Shown here: positions 33,374 to 41,248 of the stretch, piece by piece | Numbering within the stretch: position 1 is the stretch's first letter | Layout of the letters: each line of letters begins with the position of its first letter | From: Lachnospiraceae bacterium A2 | Lineage (GTDB): Bacteria; Bacillota; Clostridia; Lachnospirales; Lachnospiraceae | Reading direction: 5' to 3' | Length of the DNA stretch: 64,000 nucleotides | NCBI GenBank assembly: GCA_000403315.2 | Contig: KE159638.1 | Coordinates: 124,001 to 188,000, forward strand | Translations under genes and position numbers: made by a program | The notes under the pieces: model-generated | Told to the model about the DNA's origin: nothing | The model's input: the letters and a program-made list of their open reading frames with translations, nothing else | Databases searched by the model: none

Positions 33374-36164
33374 ATAGCGATAGGTAATCCTTTGATGTTA
33401 TCTCCGGATTTTCCCCCGCCCTAAACCGGGCATGAACCTTTCAGCTCACCCGGCTTGCCATCAGGAACAGAATTTATTTCATCTCAATAACTCTCAACGT
33501 GGACAAGGCTTCTTAACTTATTGAGTTTTTCTTTCTGCTTTTGGTCAAGGCCTAGGATTTCCATATACTTTCTGATAATATCAGGGTTTGTAGCATGAAT
33601 CAGATGGTGTACATCTTCACATACCAACACCAGATTTTGATAATTGTCCTTGCCGCCTAAATACCGTGGCACTTTGTGATGGCAATGAATATCGCCAATA
33701 GAAAGCACTTTGCCAGATACGGCGCATTTTCCCATTTGGGCCGAATACAGTGAAAGCCTGTTATCGTTGTATTCGATAGTACGGTACAGAACCGGGTTCC
33801 TCATTAAGTAATGAAGAACCGTCATGTCGATTCTGTCCAGATTCTTATGGATTTCGGCTCTGCCCTCGGGCGTATAGGAATTGATTTTGCGGTTCATGGA
33901 CTTTGGGGGCTTGTGCCGTATGTAGCCAATCGGGACAACTGCGTGTCCGGCTACATATCGGAGCTGTTTGCTTTTCCCATACCGTTCCCTGATAACTTTC
34001 GGAACTTCACACGGAATCTTCCTTTTTCTGACCTGTTTTGCAGTTTTAACCCGTTCTTTCAGTCTTGCCCGCAGGCTCTTGTGGACAGATAAGGCGAATG
34101 GCGTAAGGTCATCGCAGACCTTTGTGGCTAATTGATAGTAGTCATGGATTCCCATTACATAAACGTTGTAGCGGCAAATCGCCTGATATTCAGTACGTTT
34201 GCCTTGTGACGGGAACTCAATGTCGTAAATCAGCCGTTTTAAGTTTGGTTTTATTTTCGCAATAGATTTCTCTCTGATATGGCTCTCTACTACATATTTG
34301 GCGCGTCCGTTGCTCCGTTTCCCACGGGGGATAACCTTTAACTTGAAACCAAGAAACTCTGAATACTGCTCTTTCAGGTTAATCACCTTTGATTTTTCAG
34401 GACTGATTTCAAGAGAAAGCCTTTCATGGAGCCAGCTTTTGGTTGCGTGGAATAACTTCACCGCATTTTGATAGCTGTTCGTGAATATCTTAAAATCATC
34501 AGCGTATCGGACGCAGGTGACTTCTTTCAGCCTTGTCCTCCGCAGTGCGGCAAATTTATGGCTCTTGCTCACGCTTCCGTTGTAATTGACCGATTCCTTG
34601 TAAGGGAACTCCGTTGGTATTTCTTCCCATTGGCTGGCAAGCCACCAATCCAATTCGTTTAGAACTACATTGGATAGCAGGGGAGAGATAATACCTCCCT
34701 GCGGCGTACCCACCTCCGGGAATCCTATCCCGGCCACCTCCGCTTTTAGCATAGCTGATATAATACTAAGCAGCTTCTTGTCTTGGATTCCCATTGTCCA
34801 GAGCTGTTTCAGCAGTTTTCCGTGGTTCACGTTGTCAAAGAACCCCTTAACATCTATGTCTACGACATAGTGGAGATTGCTTCTCTGCATATTTTTGTGA
34901 ACCTGGGCGATTGCGTGCTGTTGGTTCCGGTTAGGGCGGAATCCATAACTGTGGTCGTGGAATTTCGCCTCACATATCGGCTCCATGACCTGCAATACGC
35001 ACTGTTGTATCAGCCTGTCCATAATCGTCGGTATTCCGAGCGGGCGCTTCTTCATTGGGTCATTTCCTTTCGGAATTTCTACCCGCCGGACGCTTTGTGG
35101 GACATACCAGTTTAATTTGCGCTGTACGGCGCATATAAGCTGTTCATCAGAGAGTGCTGATAATTCTGTGATTGTTTTTCCATCTGTGCCGGGCGTCGTA
35201 CTCCCGTGGTTCTTCTTGATGTTGCGGTATGCCAGCCGTATGTTTTCGGGTAATGCAATGATTCCAACCAGATGTTTGAAAACTTTGCCTTTATTGCTGT
35301 CGGCATACAGCTTATCTTGAATTGCCTGGAAGTCATAATACTCGGCGTGCCTTAACTTATCTTTCTTCTTTGCCTTTCCTGTTGCCATAGTCGGTTACTT
35401 ATCCCCACTTTCGTTTGGATTTTCGCCTTTCTTAGTCCTACTCGAACCTATGCGTGTTTATTGAATATGATTTTGTTTCTGTTCCTGACTACAGCCCGTC
35501 CCTCCACCGCTTACTTTGTTCACGGCTTCACAGGTAGCATGGCTGCTCTTTCCTCCCGGATTAAGAACGGTTATACCGCACCTCCCATAAAAGGCGGCAC
35601 GATTTTCCCGCCCATTGCTTCATCATGCGTATCCACTCCACATCCGGGGCTTTCCACGTTCCGATATTCCTATCTTTGCATAATACCCTTAACCCTGCCC
35701 TTTAGGCCTGTATGCCTGATGGTGCCTGTAACACCATAGGGAATTTCATATCGACAAATCTTACTTTACCCCACATACGCCGTTTCCACGGCTATGGCAT
35801 TTCTGCCATATCCCGTTATAGACCTGTACATTCGGGCTTTTGTCAGCGGTAGTCAGCCGCATTCTGGACATAGGTACTTTATAGACCTCCGGCCTAACAC
35901 CCCCGGCCACCTCTGGCTCGGCTTTGCTTTATCCCCCAAAGGGGACAGTCGCGGGTGCAGACAGCCGACTTCAGCGTGCTGTGTCAGTCGCGGGAAATAC
36001 GTCCCGTTTCTTCCAACGCAGTATCAAGGGAAGCGTTTCAGGGCGTTACCCCGTCATTCCACTTCTCGGAATATCAGTTAGAAAGGCTATAGCCTTTCCG
36101 TCACTTTTACCTCTTTGCAGGAAAATCCCACGCAGAGTTTATATGCGACAACGTGTCGCTGCAC
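33374..36164 (-). mobile_element. Group II intron in traG
   Basis: A 2791-bp intron. It begins GTGCAGCGACACG (36164 downward) and ends CGCTAT (33374). Domain V is visible at about 33418-33460, AGCCGGGTGA...GTTC...GCCCGGTTT on the minus strand with the AGC catalytic triad, followed by a domain VI-like stem. The ends are fixed because the flanking exons rejoin as GAC-ATT-CCA-CAG in the conserved traG frame. The 35389-36164 part is the structured 5' ribozyme (domains I-III). No palindrome repeats are inside. Confidence 0.92.
33484..35388 (-). CDS. ltrA: Group II intron reverse transcriptase/maturase
   Basis: A 634-residue intron-encoded protein. RT domain with catalytic YADDFKIF, preceded by RPLGIPTIMDRLIQQ and TPQGGIISPLLSN; then the maturase region, and a C-terminal HNH endonuclease (CAVSGKVLSIGDIHCHHK, LVLVCEDVHHLIH). 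It supports splicing and retrohoming. All motifs look intact, so the intron may be active. The ATG at 35388 lies in domain IV as usual. Confidence 0.97.
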   Translation of the reverse strand: MATGKAKKKDKLRHAEYYDFQAIQDKLYADSNKGKVFKHLVGIIALPENIRLAYRNIKKNHGSTTPGTDGKTITELSALSDEQLICAVQRKLNWYVPQSVRRVEIPKGNDPMKKRPLGIPTIMDRLIQQCVLQVMEPICEAKFHDHSYGFRPNRNQQHAIAQVHKNMQRSNLHYVVDIDVKGFFDNVNHGKLLKQLWTMGIQDKKLLSIISAMLKAEVAGIGFPEVGTPQGGIISPLLSNVVLNELDWWLASQWEEIPTEFPYKESVNYNGSVSKSHKFAALRRTRLKEVTCVRYADDFKIFTNSYQNAVKLFHATKSWLHERLSLEISPEKSKVINLKEQYSEFLGFKLKVIPRGKRSNGRAKYVVESHIREKSIAKIKPNLKRLIYDIEFPSQGKRTEYQAICRYNVYVMGIHDYYQLATKVCDDLTPFALSVHKSLRARLKERVKTAKQVRKRKIPCEVPKVIRERYGKSKQLRYVAGHAVVPIGYIRHKPPKSMNRKINSYTPEGRAEIHKNLDRIDMTVLHYLMRNPVLYRTIEYNDNRLSLYSAQMGKCAVSGKVLSIGDIHCHHKVPRYLGGKDNYQNLVLVCEDVHHLIHATNPDIIRKYMEILGLDQKQKEKLNKLRSLVHVESY

Positions 36165-37170
36165 TGTCAAAGGGAGCCAGCCTTGCACCGCAGGAAATCA
36201 AAATGCTTTTGGCTGTCTTGCCGCTGGCGAGCTTGTATTTCTTATACTGCCTCACGGCGAAGTGCTGGGGGCTGCGGCGTTCCAGCCCGTCAAACATATA
36301 GTCCACCGCGTTTTTGAAGGTTTCGTCATCCTCCCGGACTTCCATGCTGTTTATCATTTCCACCAGCGTATTCATGTTGCGTTCTTCCTCCGGCCCCTCA
36401 AACACGATGTAAGCCACAAGGGCGCAGTACAAAAGGGTTTCGGCTTTGGTCCAGAACTCGTCGCCCTCCTTGCCGTCGCCTTTGGTGTTGGCGATCAGGG
36501 CGGTAACAAATTTCAAAACATCGCTTTCTGTCTTGATATAGGCCAGCGGATTGTAGTGCATGGATTTTGAAAAGTCGACACTGTTGAACACCCGCACCCT
36601 GTATTTCTCCCGTTGCAGAAATCGCCCGCACTGGTCGAGGGTGCCGCCCTTCGGGTCTACCACCACATACGAGGAATGGGCTTGAAGGAGCTGCGGAGTC
36701 AGCCAGAACCTTGTCTTGCCCGAACCGGACGAGCCGATGACACAGGCGTTTAGGTTCCGGGCATTGGCGGGTATCTTCGGACGGGTGTTCATGGTAAGGA
36801 ACTCCGTCCCGGTCAGAATGACATTGTTCTGAAATTTAGGGTCTACAAACGGCTTTATATCCTCCTTTGTTCCGAAGCGGGCGGTGCCGTATTCTGCATC
36901 CCGCCGGAATTTTTTTGCCTTCCCGATCTTTGACTGTATCAGCAGATACATCCCAGCCGCACCGGCAAGGCCCACCAGCAGGTCAATACCGCCAAGCCCC
37001 GGCCAGTAGGTTTCAAAGGCTTTTGGGAAGGTGTCGAGCATCCCCATGAGCTTTGTCCTGAAGTCTGTGCCGGGGGCGATCCGGTAGGCCGTCCCGATTT
37101 TGGAGAAAAACCAGAACACAAAGAGGTACGGCAGGTTTGGGAGCACATATTCTCTGATCTTGTCACTCAA
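36165..37170 (-). CDS. VirD4/TraG coupling protein, exon 1
   Basis: The N-terminal 335 codons of the coupling protein. Two membrane segments (LPYLFVFWFFSKIG and DLLVGLAGAAGMYLL) precede the ATPase core with Walker A VIGSSGSGKTRFW and conserved VVDPKGG. The exon ends at ARLAPFD plus one base; the intron follows. It begins 4 bp before the end of pcfB, so translation is coupled. It links the relaxosome to the secretion channel. Confidence 0.93.
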
Positions 37171-37637
37171 CGTCCGTCCTTCACCGCCTCTCTGGTCCGC
37201 TTCTTTTCCTTCGCCTGTGTCCTGATCTGCTCCGTGAATTTCCGAAGCTGACCGAGGATGGAAGCCTTGTCCTGCTCTTTATTCAGCACCTTTGCACTGT
37301 ACTTCTGGAAGGCCGCTGTGATGGCGTCCGCCTGATTGGCTTTGAAGAACAGCAGGTAATGGCCGGGGCTCACTTTATGGAAAGCGTAGTCCACATGGAA
37401 CTCCTTCGCAATCCGGTCAAAATCCTTTGGGGCTCCCACATAGGGCATGGCGCTTTTGCCGCCATAGTGGTTCATCAGCTTTTTCACGCTCTGGCGTCCC
37501 TGCGGGGTCAGCGCCTTCCGGTGGTGCTTTTGCAGCGCCTGCACTACCTTCCCAAGAGCGGCAGCCAGCACTTTTCCTGTGAGCTTCGTTGTCCTGATCG
37601 AAAGGGCAACCGTTTTTTGGTTTACTTCTTCCTGCAT
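37167..37637 (-). CDS. PcfB-family (DUF3801) protein
   Basis: A 156-residue protein with the PcfB pattern KTVALSIRTTKLTGKVLAAAL and FHVDYAFHKVSPGHYLLFFKA. The family accompanies the coupling protein and probably assists relaxosome docking. Start after AAAGGAGG. It overlaps traG by 4 bp. Confidence 0.88.
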   Translation of the reverse strand: MQEEVNQKTVALSIRTTKLTGKVLAAALGKVVQALQKHHRKALTPQGRQSVKKLMNHYGGKSAMPYVGAPKDFDRIAKEFHVDYAFHKVSPGHYLLFFKANQADAITAAFQKYSAKVLNKEQDKASILGQLRKFTEQIRTQAKEKKRTREAVKDGR

Positions 37638-37728
37638 AAAACCTCCTTTCCGTCGGGGTTCCCGCTATCCGGGAGGCCCACGTACAATCTCGGGGAACAG
37701 AAAACCTCGGGCCAATGTGGCCCGAGGC

Positions 37729-38766
37729 TTACCGCTCGGCATCTCTGCCGGACGGAGCTTTCTTTTCCGGCTCCGTCTGGACTTTTTCGCCCTGTTCCCG
37801 CATGGTCTGCAAGATAGAGGGCTTCTTTTGAAGCTGGGAGGGCTTTTCGCCGGACAGCGGCTTGATACATTCCAGACGGTCAGCCGCCCGGATGGCGTTG
37901 TCCGTGAGCTGCCTCTGCCATGCGCCTACGCTGGAAGCCCAGCGAAAGCCGCTGCTTTTCAGCTCGGCCCGGGTGTCTGCGTCAGGCTTTCCATCAAAGA
38001 ATACCTGCAAGCGGTTGTCCTCCCGGTTCATCTCCACACGGCCCCCGTCGAACTCCCAGCCGGAAAACTCCCGCTGCGCCTGTTTGGAAAGCTGTTCGAT
38101 ACGGGCCTTTACCCGGCGGATCTCCGCATTGTTGTTGGTAAGCTGGTAACTTTCAAAGGGCCTCGGGTCGCTCCGCCAGCTTGACGCCATGCTTGCTTTC
38201 AGCTTTTCAATCTGATCCGGCGACAGCAGCGCACAGCCGTCCAGCTTGCCATGCTTGCGGTAATAGGCGTTGACCTCCTTCATAATGAGCTGGGAGCGTT
38301 CCAGCCCGTCCAGCTTCTTCTGGAGCTTTTCAATCGCTGCCGGGTCATCGGCGCTGATCCCGCCCATGCCGGTACTGCGTATCTTGTCCAGCAGCCCTTG
38401 AATATACTGCCATTCCTCCATGTTGCTGTCCCGGGCCCGGTTCTGTTTTTCCTTCTTTCCCACCGGGAAATTGGCAGGTCCGGCGATCATCACAGAGGGA
38501 ACCCTTGCGTCAATGGCAAAGCCCTGGTTCATGTTTTCGGCCAGCTTGCGGGCGTAGGTGTCTAACAGATGGTCGATCTTCTCATGGTACATGGGGTCCA
38601 CCCGGGATTTCTGCTGTTCCGCTATGGCGGCGGCCTTGTCCACCATTGCCCGGTATTCCGCCGTTGCGCTCCCTTCCTTGTAGTCGGAAAAGCTGTTCAT
38701 TTCCTTTGCCCGGCGGGCGGCTCCTTCATTGATAGGGTAATAGTTGATGGTATGCACCTCCTTCAT
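37729..38766 (-). CDS. ICE hypothetical protein, possible nucleic acid-related
   Basis: A protein of about 345 residues. The N-terminal part is helical (INEGAARRAKEMNSFSDYKEG), the C-terminal part has a conserved-looking segment VFFDGKPDADTRAELKSSGF followed by RWASSVGAWQRQLTDNA, also seen in other ICE/plasmid proteins of unknown role. The start is uncertain: ATG 38766 lacks a good ribosome site, whereas AAGGAGG lies inside the first codons and would fit a start near codon 8-9. Palindrome copies flank it (37705, 38768). Confidence 0.65.
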   Translation of the reverse strand: MKEVHTINYYPINEGAARRAKEMNSFSDYKEGSATAEYRAMVDKAAAIAEQQKSRVDPMYHEKIDHLLDTYARKLAENMNQGFAIDARVPSVMIAGPANFPVGKKEKQNRARDSNMEEWQYIQGLLDKIRSTGMGGISADDPAAIEKLQKKLDGLERSQLIMKEVNAYYRKHGKLDGCALLSPDQIEKLKASMASSWRSDPRPFESYQLTNNNAEIRRVKARIEQLSKQAQREFSGWEFDGGRVEMNREDNRLQVFFDGKPDADTRAELKSSGFRWASSVGAWQRQLTDNAIRAADRLECIKPLSGEKPSQLQKKPSILQTMREQGEKVQTEPEKKAPSGRDAER

Positions 38767-38792
38767 GCTTCGGGCCATGCTGGCCCGAAGTC

Positions 38793-39506
38793 CTACCGTT
38801 CTTCATGGGAAGGCCCCGCCTTGTCCTTTTTCGGAGCGGGCGGGGCTTCTTGAAACCGTTTGAGTGCAGCGAGAATGGAGTGGACAGGCTCGGCCTTTTC
38901 AGGATAGGCAAATATCCGGTGTTCCGGCGGAATGTCCTGCGGCCCGTGGTAATACTCCTTGAAGCCCTCCGGGACTGCCGAGACATACCCACCGGGAGCG
39001 AATACGCCGCCCTCGTTGATACGCACATCCCGCCCGTAGGCTTCATAATCGAAATAGTTCTGAATGTGCTCCGGTATCTCGATGGTTCCCAGCTCATCGG
39101 CGTAAAGACGGCCCAGCCCTTCATCATCGGAAATATCCGGGTAAAAGCGGTAAAGGTCAAGGTTCTGCGTCAGGTTTATCAAATCCTTCACGCTCCTTGT
39201 GTGGTTTCCTAAGACAAGAGCGGCTTCAAAGGTTTCCAGTCCGCCCTTATCCCGTACTTCCAGCAGGGCGTGGCCCAGCTCGTTCAGCTCGTCGATGTTC
39301 TCACATTCGTAGAGATGATCGTAGAGCCCCAGCACATCACTGTCAAAGCTGGTAAAGAACACTTCGCTGTACCGTTTCCCGTCTATCCCGATTTTGGCAA
39401 GGGCGGCCTGCAACTCCTGTGTCGTCATGGGGAAATGTACCGTTGTCCCTACCTCGATCCCCATTAAGGGGTATAGGGCTGTATTGGTTATATAGGCTTC
39501 AAACAT
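38793..39506 (-). CDS. ardA: ArdA antirestriction protein
   Basis: A 237-residue acidic protein with the ArdA pattern (MFEAYITNTALY, EVFFTSFDSDV, DELNELGHALLE, QNYFDYEAYGRDV). ArdA mimics DNA and blocks type I restriction enzymes after entry into a new host. AAAGGAGG sets the start at 39506; the longer ORF overlaps the methyltransferase gene. The C-terminal 30 residues are a low-complexity basic tail. Confidence 0.93.
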   Translation of the reverse strand: MFEAYITNTALYPLMGIEVGTTVHFPMTTQELQAALAKIGIDGKRYSEVFFTSFDSDVLGLYDHLYECENIDELNELGHALLEVRDKGGLETFEAALVLGNHTRSVKDLINLTQNLDLYRFYPDISDDEGLGRLYADELGTIEIPEHIQNYFDYEAYGRDVRINEGGVFAPGGYVSAVPEGFKEYYHGPQDIPPEHRIFAYPEKAEPVHSILAALKRFQEAPPAPKKDKAGPSHEER

Positions 39507-39510
39507 GGGC

Positions 39511-40596
39511 TCATTCCTCCTTTCCGGCCCGGTCAGCCAGCACCTCATAAATCCCGGCCATAATGTAATCGGCGCAAGGGAGGGCAATCGCATTTCCCAG
39601 CGCCTTGTAGCGTTGCAGAGGCCGGATTTCCATGCCGTCCGCCCCGTACTTTGTCCAGCCCTCCGGCAGCCCCATCAGCCGTTCGCTTTCCGTTTCCGTC
39701 AGAAAACGGATACAGCCGCCCTCCGGGTCGCCCTCATACCAGAAGGCGAAGGGCGTCACATCACTGGCTAAAAGAGTGGGAAAAGGGTCAGTTGGTAATC
39801 CGAAGCTGTTTCGGAAGGCCGTTTCTTCCTGCCTTTTTGCCGCTCCCCGCATACGGAAGCACTGAAAGGGGTGGATGACTGGTATCTGCCGCCCTGTTTC
39901 AAAAGAAGCTGTTCGATCTCCTTCGGCGGCGGCCCGCCCGCCCTCTCCGCAAGGCGGAGGAAGTGGGAGCATTGGACGGGGCTTAAATAGTATGTCTGCG
40001 GCACGTCTGCCTCCAAAATCCGCCACGACGAAAATCCGCTGCCTTCGTGCCAGCCTTCGGGAGCCTGCCCAATACTGGGCGTCCATGAGCCGCCAGCACA
40101 CATCAGGCGTTCCCCCTCGCACCATTCCGGCGTTTCCCCATCTTCCCGAAGGAGGCATTGGAACTTCGGTGTCCGAGAAGGCGGATAGGACGGCTCTAAA
40201 GTCCATCCGGTCATTTGTAGAAAACGCTCCCATGACGTTTTCCCAAACAGCGATAGCTGGATATAGGTTATCAGTAGCATCCCTCATTTCCTGTATGATA
40301 CGAAACGCCTGATAGAACAGGCTTGATTTTGCCCCGGCAAGGCCGGAGCGGTTGCCGATCAGAGAAAGGTTCTGACAGGGAGAGCCGAAGGTTATCACAT
40401 GGACCGGCGGGATTTTCCCGCCGTCCACCTTCGTAATATCTCCCAAATGCGCCATGTCGGGAAAGTGCCTTTTGGTTATGGAGATGGGCGCTTTTTCAAT
40501 CTCGCTGGCCCATACCGGACGGATACCGCACCGGGAAGCAGCCAGAGGGAACACGCCGATCCCGTCAAAAAGGCTCCCCAGCTTAATGTCCGGCAT
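39511..40596 (-). CDS. DNA (cytosine-5) methyltransferase
   Basis: A 361-residue C5 methyltransferase. Motif I LGSLFDGIGVFPLAASRCG, motif IV GSPCQNLSLIG with catalytic Cys, motif VI WENVMG, and motif X ALGNAIALPCADYIM are all present. No restriction enzyme is adjacent, so it is an orphan that may protect the ICE or compete with ArdA-type countermeasures. It overlaps the start of the downstream small gene product by 14 bp and precedes ardA by 4 bp. Confidence 0.93.
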   Translation of the reverse strand: MPDIKLGSLFDGIGVFPLAASRCGIRPVWASEIEKAPISITKRHFPDMAHLGDITKVDGGKIPPVHVITFGSPCQNLSLIGNRSGLAGAKSSLFYQAFRIIQEMRDATDNLYPAIAVWENVMGAFSTNDRMDFRAVLSAFSDTEVPMPPSGRWGNAGMVRGGTPDVCWRLMDAQYWAGSRRLARRQRIFVVADFGGRRAADILFKPRPMLPLPPPCGEGGRAAAEGDRTASFETGRQIPVIHPFQCFRMRGAAKRQEETAFRNSFGLPTDPFPTLLASDVTPFAFWYEGDPEGGCIRFLTETESERLMGLPEGWTKYGADGMEIRPLQRYKALGNAIALPCADYIMAGIYEVLADRAGKEE

Positions 40597-40939
40597 GGCC
40601 CGGGGTGCCGTGTCCCTTCACGGCAAGCACCCCTTCCAGCGTTGTCGCCGCAATGCCCAGCCGTCCGGCAACCGCAATATCATTTTTTACATCCTCGTCC
40701 ACAGCGCTGCCGCAGACGATCAGGGTGTGGGAGCGCCGCAGCATATCCCGGCGCATATCAATCCCGGCCTTGTGTTCCTCGGGAACGCTGTCATTCAAAA
40801 ACAGCGGCAGATACAAGAGCGGGCAGATCGGGGAAAAGCCCGCCTCATAAGCAAGACGGCAGTAGTGGGCCGCCAGCTCCATATCAACATCCGACTCGCC
40901 GCTCCATGCGGCGGTCAGGTATGCTAAAGGTCGTTTCAT
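40583..40939 (-). CDS. DUF7768/DUF4406-like protein
   Basis: A 118-residue Rossmann-like protein resembling nucleoside 2-deoxyribosyltransferase folds (AYLTAAWSGESDVDMELAAHY, GIDMRRDMLRRSHTLIVCG). GGAGG sets the ATG at 40939. It overlaps the methyltransferase by 14 bp and forms an operon with it and ardA. The real substrate is unknown. Confidence 0.7.
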   Translation of the reverse strand: MKRPLAYLTAAWSGESDVDMELAAHYCRLAYEAGFSPICPLLYLPLFLNDSVPEEHKAGIDMRRDMLRRSHTLIVCGSAVDEDVKNDIAVAGRLGIAATTLEGVLAVKGHGTPGHAGH

Positions 40940-41024
40940 TGGTTGAGCCTCCATTTCTGTTTTGGTTTAGGGAAAAGCAAGAGTTCGCCCAACCCCTCCG
41001 CCCCTTCCCCCGGGAAGGGGAACG

Positions 41025-41190
41025 GCTCTGGAGAATTTATATCCCCGTCGCTTGACCGGGAAAAAGCATAACCGGGAGAAATCCGTCAAGGGTGCCTCTG
41101 GCACCGCCTGCGGCGGCGCTGCCCTTGACTGATTTTCCCGGCTATGCTACGGAATAACTGGCGACGGGGAATCATTTATATCTCCAGAGC
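41025..41190. repeat. 166-bp nested inverted-repeat structure
   Basis: GCTCTGGAGA (41025-41034) pairs with TCTCCAGAGC (41181-41190), TCCCCGTCGC (41042-41051) with GCGACGGGGA (41161-41170), AGCATAACCGGG (from about 41066) with CCCGGCTATGCT (to 41148), and TCAAGGG (41086-41092) with CCCTTGA (41122-41128), enclosing GGTGCC-TCT-GGCACC. The GC-rich 40955-41024 flank has another hairpin (CCCCTTCCCC / GGGAAGGGG). No gene lies in 40940-41248. It may be an origin or a MITE-like insert. Confidence 0.6.
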
Positions 41191-41248
41191 TTCGGGGCGC
41201 GGGGCAGAGCCCCGCAATCCTCGGGCCATGCTGACCCGAAGTTTTGGC

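Noticed and set aside
33484..35388. Reverse transcriptase as a retron or diversity-generating element
   Set aside because: Maturase and HNH domains plus domain V and exact exon rejoining identify a group II intron.
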